DNA of 46,236 bases from Sinomonas sp. ASV486 (GTDB lineage: Bacteria; Actinomycetota; Actinomycetes; Actinomycetales; Micrococcaceae): contig NZ_JAVFJK010000018.1 of NCBI RefSeq assembly GCF_030908215.1, positions 1 through 46,236 on the forward strand. Reading direction: 5' to 3'. This document shows, one piece after another, positions 27,649-35,686 of the stretch. Position 1 is the stretch's first letter; each line of letters opens with the position of its first letter. A program made the translations under genes and the position numbers. The notes beneath the pieces are model-generated. The model worked only from the letters and a program-made list of their open reading frames with translations, was not told the DNA's origin and did no database searches.

Positions 27649-28302
27649 TCAGAGGGCCGACGGGCGCTCGGTGCGGGTCCGCTTGAGCTCGAAGAAGTGC
27701 GGGAACGAAGCGAGTCCGACGGCGGCGTCCCACAGTTTCCCCGCCTCCTCGCCCCGCGGTATCCGGGTAATGACCGGGCCGAAGAACGCGGTGCCGTTGA
27801 AGGCAACGATCGGGGTACCGACGTCTTGTCCCACCCGCTCGATACCGGACTTGTGGCTCGCCCGAAGCTGGGGATCGTATTCGTCCGAGTCTGCGTATCC
27901 GGCCAACTCCGCCGGGAGGCCCACCTGCTCGAGGGCCCGACGGATCACCTCCGGCCGGTCGTTGACCTTCTCCTGGTGGATGAGCGTGCCCATGGCGTCA
28001 TAGAGGGGCTTGATGTTCTCTGATCCGTGGAGCTCAGCCGCCGCGATGATCACGCGCACCGGCCCCCAGTTCTCGTCCATCGCCCGCATGTAGTCATGAT
28101 CGAGTTCGCGGCCCTCGTTCAGGACCGAGAGGCTCATGACATGCCACTCCGTCTCGATGTCCCGGACCTTCTCTACCTCGCCGATCCACCGCGAGGTCGC
28201 CCAGGCGAAGGGACACGCGGGGTCGAACCAGAAGTCGGCCTTCTGCTTCTGCGTGGTCCCGGCCTCGGCCTCGGCTGGAATCTGCACGGAATCTGTGGAC
28301 AT
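27649..28302 (-). CDS. DsbA-fold protein of the mycothiol-dependent nitroreductase (Rv2466c) family
   Basis: A 217-residue thioredoxin/DsbA-fold protein. The Rv2466c family reduces electrophiles, including nitro-aromatic drugs, using mycothiol. Diagnostic segments are ADFWFDPACPFAWATSRWI, VGTPIVAFNGTAFFGPV and the C-terminal FPHFFELKRTRTE. The active site is CPFA: the nucleophilic Cys30 is present, but the position of the second cysteine in M. tuberculosis Rv2466c (CPWC) is Ala33, a monothiol form. The ATG at 28302 with GAGGAG upstream is preferred over 28323. It is next downstream of clpX on the same strand. Confidence 0.88.
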   Translation of the reverse strand: MSTDSVQIPAEAEAGTTQKQKADFWFDPACPFAWATSRWIGEVEKVRDIETEWHVMSLSVLNEGRELDHDYMRAMDENWGPVRVIIAAAELHGSENIKPLYDAMGTLIHQEKVNDRPEVIRRALEQVGLPAELAGYADSDEYDPQLRASHKSGIERVGQDVGTPIVAFNGTAFFGPVITRIPRGEEAGKLWDAAVGLASFPHFFELKRTRTERPSAL

Positions 28303-28364
28303 GACGGCTCCTCGAAAAGGCATGAAGAGGCGCGCCCCCGCTCAGGTGCGGGCACGTGCCGGGC

Positions 28365-29648
28365 TTAGGCGGACTTGTTGCGACGCTTGGCGACGACGCT
28401 GTGGGGGATGAGTGTCGGCTCCTCGCCCCCCACCACCACACCCTTCGTGATCACGACGCTCGCGATGTCATCACGGCTGGGCAGATCGAACATGACGGGC
28501 AGGAGGACTTCCTCGAGGATCGCCCTGAGACCGCGCGCGCCGGTACCCCGGTCGAGGGCGAGATCGGCAATCGCCTCGAGGGCGCCGGCGTCGAAATGAA
28601 GCTCGACGCCGTCGAGCTGGAACATCTTCTCGTACTGCTTGACCAGAGCGTTCTTGGGCACCGTGAGGATCTGCATGAGAGCGGCGCGGTCGAGATTCTC
28701 CACAGTGGTGATGACTGGGAGGCGGCCGATGAACTCCGGGATGAGGCCGAACTTGAGGAGATCCTCGGGCATGACGTCGGCGTAGGAGCTCTCCTTGGCC
28801 GTGAGCGAGCTGAGGGGTGCGCCGAAGCCGATGCCCTTTTTGCCTGCGCGCTGCCCGATGATGTCCTCGAGCCCCGCGAAGGCCCCTGCCACGATGAAGA
28901 GCACGTTGGTCGTGTCGATCTGGATGAATTCCTGATGCGGATGCTTCCTGCCGCCCTGCGGCGGAACCGAGGCCACAGTGCCCTCGAGGATCTTCAGGAG
29001 CGCCTGCTGGACGCCCTCTCCCGAGACATCGCGGGTGATTGACGGGTTCTCGCTCTTGCGCGAGATCTTGTCGATCTCGTCGATGTAGATGATCCCCTGC
29101 TCGGCCTTCTTGACGTCGTAGTCCGCGGCCTGGATGAGCTTGAGGAGGATGTTCTCGACGTCCTCGCCGACGTAGCCCGCCTCGGTCAGCGCGGTCGCGT
29201 CGGCGACGGCGAAAGGCACATTGAGCCGACGGGCCAGCGTCTGGGCCAGATAGGTCTTGCCGCAGCCGGTTGGGCCGATGAGGAGGATGTTCGACTTTGC
29301 GATCTCGACGTCGTCGTGGGCCTCCGCGAGGGAGCTGCCCTTGGTCGCGTGCCCCGACTGGATGCGCTTGTAGTGGTTGTACACGGCGACGGCGAGCGAC
29401 CGCTTGGCCGGTTCCTGCCCGATGACGTACTCCTGCAGGAAGTCGAAGATCTCACGCGGCTTGGGCAGCTCGAACGATCCGAGATCCGAGACCTCGGCGA
29501 GTTCCTCTTCGATGATCTCGTTGCACAGCTCGATGCATTCATCGCAGATGTACACACCCGGACCTGCAATGAGTTTACGGACCTGCTTCTGGCTCTTACC
29601 GCAGAAGGAGCACTTCAGCAGGTCTGCGCTCTCGCCAATGCGCGCCAT
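28365..29648 (-). CDS. clpX: ATP-dependent Clp protease ATP-binding subunit ClpX
   Basis: A 427-residue AAA+ unfoldase feeding substrates to ClpP1P2. An N-terminal zinc-binding domain (CSFCGKSQ and CDECIELC) is followed by Walker [13 protein letters not shown], Walker [11 protein letters not shown], the pore-loop region and the GATE/sensor segment [13 protein letters not shown]. The ATG at 29648 ([12 protein letters not shown]) with GGAAGGGAA upstream is chosen over 29735. It lies downstream of clpP2 across a 168-bp gap with a GC hairpin, so it may have a separate promoter. Confidence 0.97.
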   Translation of the reverse strand: MARIGESADLLKCSFCGKSQKQVRKLIAGPGVYICDECIELCNEIIEEELAEVSDLGSFELPKPREIFDFLQEYVIGQEPAKRSLAVAVYNHYKRIQSGHATKGSSLAEAHDDVEIAKSNILLIGPTGCGKTYLAQTLARRLNVPFAVADATALTEAGYVGEDVENILLKLIQAADYDVKKAEQGIIYIDEIDKISRKSENPSITRDVSGEGVQQALLKILEGTVASVPPQGGRKHPHQEFIQIDTTNVLFIVAGAFAGLEDIIGQRAGKKGIGFGAPLSSLTAKESSYADVMPEDLLKFGLIPEFIGRLPVITTVENLDRAALMQILTVPKNALVKQYEKMFQLDGVELHFDAGALEAIADLALDRGTGARGLRAILEEVLLPVMFDLPSRDDIASVVITKGVVVGGEEPTLIPHSVVAKRRNKSA

Positions 29649-29736
29649 TCGTAGGTTCCCTTCCTGAAGAAGCCTTTGACCATCCCACTGTAGGCCACGA
29701 CGCCGACAGTCGTCGCAGATGCACCACAGCGACACG

Positions 29737-29769
29737 GCGCCGGCGCCCGGGATTCCCGGACACCGGCGC
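29737..29769 (-). terminator. Hairpin between clpP2 and clpX
   Basis: GCGCCGG/CCGGCGC outer arms and CCGGGA/TCCCGG inner arms form a strong stem with small symmetric internal loops. No T-tract follows on the minus strand, so it may be a processing or partial termination site. Confidence 0.5.
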
Positions 29770-29816
29770 TGCGGTGACGGCTCTGGCCGCCGAGATGCCT
29801 CTGCGGAAGTGCCCCG

Positions 29817-30476
29817 TCAGCGGGTGATCGCGCTCTGACGGATCTTGCGCGACTCGAGCACCTCGTCAACGAGTCCGTAGTCCTTGGCCTCAGCAGCCGT
29901 GAGGAACTTGTCGCGCTCGATGTCCGCGCTGATCTCCTCCGGGGTCTTGTTCGTGTGCTTCGCCCACGTGTTCTCGAGCCACTCGCGCATCCGAAGAACC
30001 TCGCGTGCCTGGATCTCGAGGTCAGTCGCCTGGCCGCCTGACCCCCCGGACAGGGACGGCTGGTGGATCATGACCGTCGAGTTCGGCAGGGCCAGCCGCT
30101 TGCCCGGCGTGCCGGCCGCGAGCAGGACCGCCGCTGCGGAGGCCGCCATGCCGAGGCACACCGTCTGGATCTCCGGGCGGATGAACTGCATCGTGTCGTA
30201 GATGGCTGTCATGGCCGTGAACGAGCCGCCCGGGGAGTTGATGTACATCGTGATGTCACGGTCGGGGTCGTTCGCCTCGAGGACGAGGAGCTGGGCCATG
30301 ATGTCATCCGCGGAGGCGTCATCGACCTGAACGCCCATGAAGATGATCCGGTCCTCGAAGAGCTTCGTGTACGGATCCTGGCGCTTGAACCCATACGGGG
30401 TGCGCTCCTCGAACTGCGGGAGGACGTAGCGGCTCGAGGGAAGGCTGGCTGGGTTGACGCCCATGCTGTAGTTCAT
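29817..30476 (-). CDS. clpP2: ATP-dependent Clp protease proteolytic subunit ClpP2
   Basis: A 219-residue serine peptidase subunit. Catalytic Ser lies in CLGMAASAAAVLLAAG, His in VMIHQPS and Asp in the following helix region (LEIQAREV). The N-terminus ends in a YGFKRQDPYTKLFEDRII segment, typical of the second actinobacterial ClpP. The ATG at 30476 follows AAGGAG. It sits 28 bases after clpP1; in Actinobacteria the two form a mixed double-ring protease. Confidence 0.96.
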   Translation of the reverse strand: MNYSMGVNPASLPSSRYVLPQFEERTPYGFKRQDPYTKLFEDRIIFMGVQVDDASADDIMAQLLVLEANDPDRDITMYINSPGGSFTAMTAIYDTMQFIRPEIQTVCLGMAASAAAVLLAAGTPGKRLALPNSTVMIHQPSLSGGSGGQATDLEIQAREVLRMREWLENTWAKHTNKTPEEISADIERDKFLTAAEAKDYGLVDEVLESRKIRQSAITR

Positions 30477-30504
30477 CTGATGCTCCTTGTAGTCCAGGCG
30501 TCTC

Positions 30505-31122
30505 TTACTTGGTGGTCCCGCCGCCGCCGGACACGTGCCCGGCACGCTCGGCGATCTTGTCGAAGAATCCGTACTCGAGCGCCTCGGTCGCCGTGAACCA
30601 CTTGTCGCGGTCGTTGTCCTTGAGGATCTGCTCGACCGACCTGCCGGTCTGCTCCGCCGTGAGCTCAGCCATGACCCGCTTCATGTGCAGGATGAGCTCC
30701 GCCTGGATCTTGATGTCCGAGGCAGTGCCCCCGATCCCGCCGGACGGCTGGTGCATGAGGATACGGGCGTGCGGGGTGGCGTAGCGCTTGCCCTTGGTAC
30801 CCGATGAGAGCAGGAACTGCCCCATCGAGGCCGCGAGGCCGGTGGCAACGGTCACGACGTCGTTCGGGATGAACTGCATCGTGTCGTAGATCGCCATACC
30901 GGCGGTGACCGACCCTCCAGGGGAGTTGATGTAGAGGTAGATGTCCTTCTCCGGGTCCTCCGCGGACAGGAGGAGGAGCTGGGAGCAGATGGCGTTCGCG
31001 TTGTCGTCGCGGACCTCGGAGCCGAGCCAGATGATGCGCTCCTTGAGGAGGCGCTGGTAGATGTAGTCCTGACCGTTCCCCTCGGCCGGCCCGGCCATGC
31101 TCGGCGAGTTCTCCTGCTGCAT
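30505..31122 (-). CDS. clpP1: ATP-dependent Clp protease proteolytic subunit ClpP1
   Basis: A 205-residue serine peptidase subunit. Catalytic Ser lies in [15 protein letters not shown] and His in [10 protein letters not shown], and the N-terminal [17 protein letters not shown] loop is typical. The ATG at 31122 is chosen for the GGAGAGG site nine bases upstream; ATGs at 31149 and 31098 are alternatives. It is the first gene of the clpP1-clpP2 unit and is preceded by a ClgR-type palindrome. Confidence 0.95.
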   Translation of the reverse strand: MQQENSPSMAGPAEGNGQDYIYQRLLKERIIWLGSEVRDDNANAICSQLLLLSAEDPEKDIYLYINSPGGSVTAGMAIYDTMQFIPNDVVTVATGLAASMGQFLLSSGTKGKRYATPHARILMHQPSGGIGGTASDIKIQAELILHMKRVMAELTAEQTGRSVEQILKDNDRDKWFTATEALEYGFFDKIAERAGHVSGGGGTTK

Positions 31123-31215
31123 TGTGCGATACCTCTCCATCAGATGCACTGGGCTAGTTGCTTCTACAGGGACACTAGCCGTTTTCCGCAGCGCTTTGTT
31201 CCGTGCCAGCTCACT

Positions 31216-31229
31216 GTTCGCTTCAAGCG
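31216..31229 (-). promoter_or_regulatory. Candidate ClgR operator upstream of clpP1
   Basis: GTTCGC-TTCAA-GCG matches the published actinobacterial ClgR core GTTCGC-N5-GCG. It centres on the palindrome CGCT-TCA-AGCG and lies about 95 bases before clpP1. ClgR activates clp genes in Streptomyces, mycobacteria and corynebacteria. No clgR gene is in this window. Confidence 0.6.
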
Positions 31230-31256
31230 CATGGCGGTGCGGATCGGGGATACACA

Positions 31257-31299
31257 GAGGCCGCCGTCCATGCCCCAGAGGGCATCGAACGGCGGCCTC
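31257..31299 (-). terminator. Terminator hairpin after tig
   Basis: GAGGCCGCCGT/ACGGCGGCCTC outer arms and ATGCCC/GGGCAT inner arms form a strong two-part stem just after the tig stop. The T-tract is poor. Confidence 0.65.
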
Positions 31300-31324
31300 G
31301 TGCCGCAGTCGGAATCGGCTCAGA

Positions 31325-32719
31325 TCAGAACTTCACGGACGCCGGGTCGTCGCTCGGAACGACGTCGGAGGCATCGCTGTCAGCGGCCTCGAGGACCTCG
31401 GACGCCTCAGCGGGCTCTTCGTCGAGCGGGCGCACGAACTCGCTCAGATCGACGGCATTGCCCTCCGAATCAGTGACCTCGGCCTTGCCCAGGACGGCGG
31501 CGAGCGCCTTGCGGCGGCGGACCTCGCCGACCATCATCGGCACCTGGCCGGACTGGTCCATGATCTGGGCGAACTGGTTCGGGTCCATGCCGTACTGGCC
31601 AGCGGTGGTCACGAGGTACTCGATGAGCTCCGACTGGGAGACACCGATCTCCTCCTTGTCGGCAATCGCGTCGAGGATGACCTCGTTCTTGAAGGCTCGC
31701 TCCGTGTTGGCCTTGACCTCGGCGCGGTGCTCCTCGGTGTCGTGGTCCTCGTCGGCCGCGTGCTCGCTGTTGGCCGGGTTGAAGTGCGCGTCAACCTGCT
31801 CGGTGACGACGCTGTCCGGGACCGGGACCTCGACCAGCTCAACGAGCTTGTCGAGCACCTTGTCACGGGCCTCGACGCCCTGCGAGACGACCTTGGACTG
31901 GGAGGCCTGCTTGGCCAGGTCCCCGCGGAGTTCGTCGATCGTGTCGAACTCGGACGCGAGCTGCGCGAAGTCGTCGTCGGCCTCGGGGAGCTCGCGCTCC
32001 TTCACGGCCGTCACCTTGACGGTCACGGAGGCGGTTTCGCCTGCGTGCTCGCCGCCGGCCAGCTTGGTCTCGAAAACGGACTCCTCGCCTGCGGAAAGGC
32101 CGGTCACGGCCTCGTCCATGCCTTCGAGCATCGTGCCGGAGCCGACCTGGTAGGAGAGACCCGAGGCCGAGTCGACCTCCTCGTCACCGACGTTCGCGCT
32201 GATGTCGATGGTCAGGAAGTCCTCTGCCGCCGCGGGGCGCTCGACGGGCTTGAGCGTGCCGAACCGGCCGCGGAGCTCGTCAAGGGCAGTCTGGACGTCG
32301 TCGTCGCCTGCTTCGGCGGCAGCGACCTCGACCTTGAGGTTCTCGTAGTCGGGGAGCTCGATCTCGGGACGCACGTCCACCTCGACCGTGAACTTGAGCT
32401 CCCCCTCGGTGGCCGCCGGGTCGGGAACCTCGGAGATCTCGACATCGGGGCGCGACAGCGGGCGGATGCCGGTCTCGGCGACGGCCTGCTGGTACCAGTC
32501 GTTGAGGCCCTCGTTGATCGCGGTCTCGAGGACGTAGCCCCGGCCAACGCGCTGGTCGACGATGCGGGCCGGGACCTTGCCCTTGCGGAAGCCCGGGACC
32601 TGGATCTGCTCGGCCACGGCCTTGTAGGCGGCATCGATGTTCGGCTTCAGCTCGTCGAGGGTCACCTCGACGTTGAGCTTGACCCGGGTGGGGCTGAGGT
32701 TCTCGGCAGCGCTCTTCAC
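31325..32719 (-). CDS. tig: Trigger factor
   Basis: A 464-residue ribosome-bound chaperone and prolyl isomerase meeting nascent chains at the exit tunnel. The ribosome-docking signature is in [18 protein letters not shown]-type PPIase domain follows (about 150-250) and then a helical C-terminal arm. The last 40 residues are acidic and probably disordered. The GTG at 32719 has AGGAG nine bases upstream. It lies upstream of clpP1-clpP2, the usual tig-clpP-clpX order, but a terminator hairpin separates them. Confidence 0.96.
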   Translation of the reverse strand: MKSAAENLSPTRVKLNVEVTLDELKPNIDAAYKAVAEQIQVPGFRKGKVPARIVDQRVGRGYVLETAINEGLNDWYQQAVAETGIRPLSRPDVEISEVPDPAATEGELKFTVEVDVRPEIELPDYENLKVEVAAAEAGDDDVQTALDELRGRFGTLKPVERPAAAEDFLTIDISANVGDEEVDSASGLSYQVGSGTMLEGMDEAVTGLSAGEESVFETKLAGGEHAGETASVTVKVTAVKERELPEADDDFAQLASEFDTIDELRGDLAKQASQSKVVSQGVEARDKVLDKLVELVEVPVPDSVVTEQVDAHFNPANSEHAADEDHDTEEHRAEVKANTERAFKNEVILDAIADKEEIGVSQSELIEYLVTTAGQYGMDPNQFAQIMDQSGQVPMMVGEVRRRKALAAVLGKAEVTDSEGNAVDLSEFVRPLDEEPAEASEVLEAADSDASDVVPSDDPASVKF

Positions 32720-32785
32720 AGCGTGGCTCTCCTGGATGGTCGGATAGGGGGTACTGCCCTGGTCACGTGACTCAGGACGCGACTG

Positions 32786-32860
32786 TCGGGGTGACAGGAT
32801 TTGAACCTGCGACTTCCTGCTCCCAAAGCAGGCGCTCTAGCCAAGCTGAGCTACACCCCG
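32786..32860 (-). tRNA. tRNA-Pro(TGG)
   Basis: Cloverleaf of 75 nt without encoded CCA: acceptor CGGGGTG/CACCCCG, anticodon loop TTTGGGA (anticodon TGG, codon CCA) and T-loop TTCAAAT. It lies just upstream of tig on the same strand. Confidence 0.95.
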
Positions 32861-32926
32861 GTCTAGTGCACAGACCACGATACCGTGACGGGATCGGCCG
32901 ATGCACATCCGCCCCCGGGAACGGCA

Positions 32927-32954
32927 ACGGGCCTCTCCTGTCGGAGAGGCCCGT
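32927..32954 (-). terminator. Hairpin between tRNA-Gly and tRNA-Pro
   Basis: A perfect 12-bp stem ACGGGCCTCTCC/GGAGAGGCCCGT with a TGTC loop directly follows tRNA-Gly. It lacks a T-tract but is a plausible tRNA terminator. Confidence 0.6.
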
Positions 32955-32961
32955 GTCGCGG

Positions 32962-33032
32962 AGCGGCCGACGGGAATCGAACCCGCGTAATCAGTTTGGA
33001 AGACTGAGGCTCTACCATTGAGCTACGGCCGC
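32962..33032 (-). tRNA. tRNA-Gly(TCC)
   Basis: Cloverleaf of 71 nt without encoded CCA: acceptor GCGGCCG/CGGCCGC, anticodon loop CTTCCAA (anticodon TCC, codon GGA) and T-arm CGGG-TTCGATT-CCCG. Discriminator T is normal for glycine tRNA. Confidence 0.95.
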
Positions 33033-33114
33033 GAGGGCCCTCTCACTAAAGCGAACCCGGACGCGCGTGTCAAATCGGCGGCGTCAAATCAGCGCTGATC
33101 CGCGAGCCTTTCCG

Positions 33115-34050
33115 TCAACTCTGGCAGCGGGGGCACCAGTAGAGCTTCCGGCCCGCTTCCTCGGCCAGCATCACAGCGGTACCGCAGGTTCGGCATGCGA
33201 GCCCATGGCGCCTGTAGACATAATGCGCCTCCACGGGCGCCGGCAGAGTGTCCGGACCATCCGTCCACAGCGCCGGGTCTGTCGTGACGATGCGGCCGTC
33301 GCGGACGCCCTGGGACATCGTCGCGACTGCGTCCCGCCACAGCGCGGCGGCCCGGTCGGCGCCAAGGTCTGTACCCGGTGTGGCGGGGTCGATCCTTGCG
33401 CGGTATAGGAGCTCCGCACGGTAGACGTTGCCGATCCCGGCAACGATGTCCTGCTCCATGAGGAGGCGCGCCACAGGCGTCCGACGGCGGGTGAGCCGGC
33501 GGGCGAACTCCTCGCCGTCGTCGCCGGGCTTCTCCTCCCCTGGCCCCCTCCTCCTGCCCTGTCCCGGAACCCGCCCCGCCAAGGGATCGGGCCCGAGCCG
33601 GTCCCTCACGGCCAGCGCCTCGGCCACGGTCTCGACGGTGCACGTGCTCGCGCCGCGCAGGTCGGCCCACCCGTGGTCGGACACGAGCCGTGCGCGGACC
33701 GCCCCGCGCGGAGGGGGCGGTGCGGCGCTGAGCCGGGTGCCGCCGTCGTCCGCGATCTCCCGCTCCCCTACACGGCGTGGGGCCCCGATGCTCGAGGCAC
33801 CCGCGAACGTCTCGTCTCCGCCGAAGTCCCACGCACCGTAGAGGCCGAGATGAACCCTGAGGACGAGCCCGCCCTCGAAGTCGAGGAAGAGCTGCTTGCC
33901 GTGGGCGGACGCCAATTCGAGGACGCGCCCGTCCAAGAGCGCGGCACCGTCGCCGAACCGCCCTTGCGGGCTCGAAACTGCAAGCCGTTGCCCCACGAAC
34001 ACGTCGGAGAACTGGCGGGCGAGCCGGTGGATGGAGTGGCCTTCGGGCAC
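33115..34050 (-). CDS. Fpg/Nei family DNA glycosylase (Nei1-like)
   Basis: A 311-residue bifunctional glycosylase/AP lyase removing oxidised bases. The catalytic N-terminus is MPEGHSIHRLA, where Pro is the nucleophile after Met removal and Glu the acid. The H2TH region contains LLMEQDIVAGIGNVYRAELL. A C-terminal zinc finger (CRTCG... WCPRCQ) holds four cysteines. A Pro/Gly/Arg-rich insert interrupts the region before the H2TH motif. PEGHS and the position by rpiB match the mycobacterial Nei1 type rather than Fpg. It follows rpiB by 16 bases. Confidence 0.92.
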   Translation of the reverse strand: MPEGHSIHRLARQFSDVFVGQRLAVSSPQGRFGDGAALLDGRVLELASAHGKQLFLDFEGGLVLRVHLGLYGAWDFGGDETFAGASSIGAPRRVGEREIADDGGTRLSAAPPPPRGAVRARLVSDHGWADLRGASTCTVETVAEALAVRDRLGPDPLAGRVPGQGRRRGPGEEKPGDDGEEFARRLTRRRTPVARLLMEQDIVAGIGNVYRAELLYRARIDPATPGTDLGADRAAALWRDAVATMSQGVRDGRIVTTDPALWTDGPDTLPAPVEAHYVYRRHGLACRTCGTAVMLAEEAGRKLYWCPRCQS

Positions 34051-34066
34051 CGCTGGGCCGATTCTG

Positions 34067-34546
34067 CTAGACGATCTCGCCAGTCATCTCGTACGCCGCA
34101 ATCTTGCCGATACGGCGCACATGACGCTCGTCCTCGCTGAAGGGCTCGGCCAGGAACGCCTCGATGAGCAGCGTCGCCTCGTCAACGGTGTGCTGGCGGC
34201 CGCCGACCGCCACGACGTTGGCGTCGTTGTGCTCGCGCGCGAGCCGGGCCGTCTCGAGGTTCCAGGCGAGCGCCGCGCGCACGCCGCGTACCTTGTTCGC
34301 AGCGATCTGCTCGCCGTTGCCCGAGCCGCCCAGCACGATCCCGAGGGCGTGGGTGCCAGCTTCCTGGTCGGTGACGACGGCGAGGGCGGCCTTGATGCAG
34401 AACGACGGGTAGTCGTCGAGCGGGTCATAGTCCATGGGTCCGTGGTCCACGACGTCGAACCCCTGGCCACGGAGGTGTGCCACGAGGTGCGCGGACAGCT
34501 CCATCCCTGCATGGTCGGTGGCAATGTGGACGCGCGGCTTGGGCAC
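34067..34546 (-). CDS. rpiB: Ribose-5-phosphate isomerase B
   Basis: A 159-residue RpiB interconverting ribose 5-phosphate and ribulose 5-phosphate. Motifs are HIATDHAGMEL, a phosphate-contact region DYPSFC and the active-site loop GSGNGEQIAANKVRG, whose Glu is the proposed base in the mycobacterial type. The GTG at 34546 with GAGG upstream is chosen; an ATG at 34573 would add nine residues. It is followed by the nei-type gene, a conserved actinobacterial pair. Confidence 0.93.
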   Translation of the reverse strand: MPKPRVHIATDHAGMELSAHLVAHLRGQGFDVVDHGPMDYDPLDDYPSFCIKAALAVVTDQEAGTHALGIVLGGSGNGEQIAANKVRGVRAALAWNLETARLAREHNDANVVAVGGRQHTVDEATLLIEAFLAEPFSEDERHVRRIGKIAAYEMTGEIV

Positions 34547-34584
34547 GGCGTTCCTCTCTCTCGCGGTAGGCACTGGGCTCCAGC

Positions 34585-35553
34585 CTACGCGCCGGCGGCC
34601 GCACGGAGCACGTCGACGACGCGACGTGCGGTGTCCCCGTCACGGCCCGAGAAGGTCAGTCGGCGGCCGTCGTCGAGGACCACTTCCACCGCCTCCCCAC
34701 TCGCGGCCAGAATCGAGACGACCGGTCCCTTCCGCCGATAGCCCCAGCCCCCGAACCGGCGTGCAGCGACTGTCTCCGCGCCCGCGCGGAGCACACGGCC
34801 CGGGCTGAACCTCAGGACGGGCACGACGCCGGCCAGGAACACTGACACGGTCTCGGGACTCACCGCGACCCGCACCACGAGGGACCCTGCTGCGAGAAGC
34901 GCGGCAAGCGTCAGGGCCAGCGAGATCCACGGGGAGACGACGAGCAGGAGCAGCGAGACCGAGATCCCGATGATGCCCAGCATCACGAACACGGAGGAGC
35001 GCGCATGGGCCCAGTAGGAGAACGTCGAGGCCGCACGGTCGGGCTCGAGGACCTCCAGGAGTGCTTCCTGATCGCGCGGGCTCCACTGCTCGTCCGGCTT
35101 GAAGGCGAAGAGCATCACGACGGCGAACGCGACCGTCGCACCGGAACCCATCGCCAGGACGATCGGGTCGGGATGGGAATCGCGCGCGTCCCGGATCCCG
35201 TCCTGGCCGATGAGACCCGAGGCGAGCACCGTCGTGAGGAACATCGACATCCCCACTCCGCCTGCCATGAAGATCCGCCGGGAGATCGGCGGCCGTGAGA
35301 GGAGCGCTGCCTGTAGGCACAGCGCAGCCCCTACGACCGCGACAAGAACGGCGCCCCCGACCAGGTACCCGATGAACGGCACAAACGCCCGGCCGCCGTC
35401 GGCATCCCAGAGCCATGCGACGGGCTCGGGGACGCGTCCGCGGAAGGTCAGCGACGCGAGGCCGAACCCGATCGCGAGGAGGACGGGGTATCCGACGGCG
35501 AAGCGGAGCGCCTTCCGATCCCATCTCTTCTCAGAAACGTCGGACATAGCCAC
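34585..35553 (-). CDS. Multi-pass membrane protein, function unknown
   Basis: A 322-residue protein with about six hydrophobic helices: ALRFAVGYPVLLAIGFGLAS, YLVGGAVLVAVVGAALC, GMSMFLTTVLASGLI, ATVAFAVVMLFAF, then a tight pair FVMLGIIGISVSLLLLVVS and LALTLAALLAAGSLVV. The C-terminal 80 residues are a soluble beta-rich domain (ETVSVFLAGVVPVLRFSPGRV) that could be a PH-like fold. I do not recognise the family. GTG 35553 or ATG 35547 may be the start. Divergent from pepN and just upstream of rpiB. Confidence 0.75.
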   Translation of the reverse strand: MAMSDVSEKRWDRKALRFAVGYPVLLAIGFGLASLTFRGRVPEPVAWLWDADGGRAFVPFIGYLVGGAVLVAVVGAALCLQAALLSRPPISRRIFMAGGVGMSMFLTTVLASGLIGQDGIRDARDSHPDPIVLAMGSGATVAFAVVMLFAFKPDEQWSPRDQEALLEVLEPDRAASTFSYWAHARSSVFVMLGIIGISVSLLLLVVSPWISLALTLAALLAAGSLVVRVAVSPETVSVFLAGVVPVLRFSPGRVLRAGAETVAARRFGGWGYRRKGPVVSILAASGEAVEVVLDDGRRLTFSGRDGDTARRVVDVLRAAAGA

Positions 35554-35600
35554 AACGCTACTTCACGTGATAGTCACAGTTCGCACACAGAGACGCTGGC

Positions 35601-35629
35601 TTGCAGCGGCACCGACATGAAACAATAAC
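35601..35629 (+). promoter_or_regulatory. Probable pepN promoter
   Basis: TTGCAG (35601-35606), a 17-bp spacer and AATAAC (35624-35629) lie about 60 bases before the pepN ATG in a locally AT-rich stretch. Confidence 0.45.
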
Positions 35630-35686
35630 TTCAAAAGTGATTCCCGCCACGCGGATCACTGCACGCAGTACACGCTTGGAGGGCAC

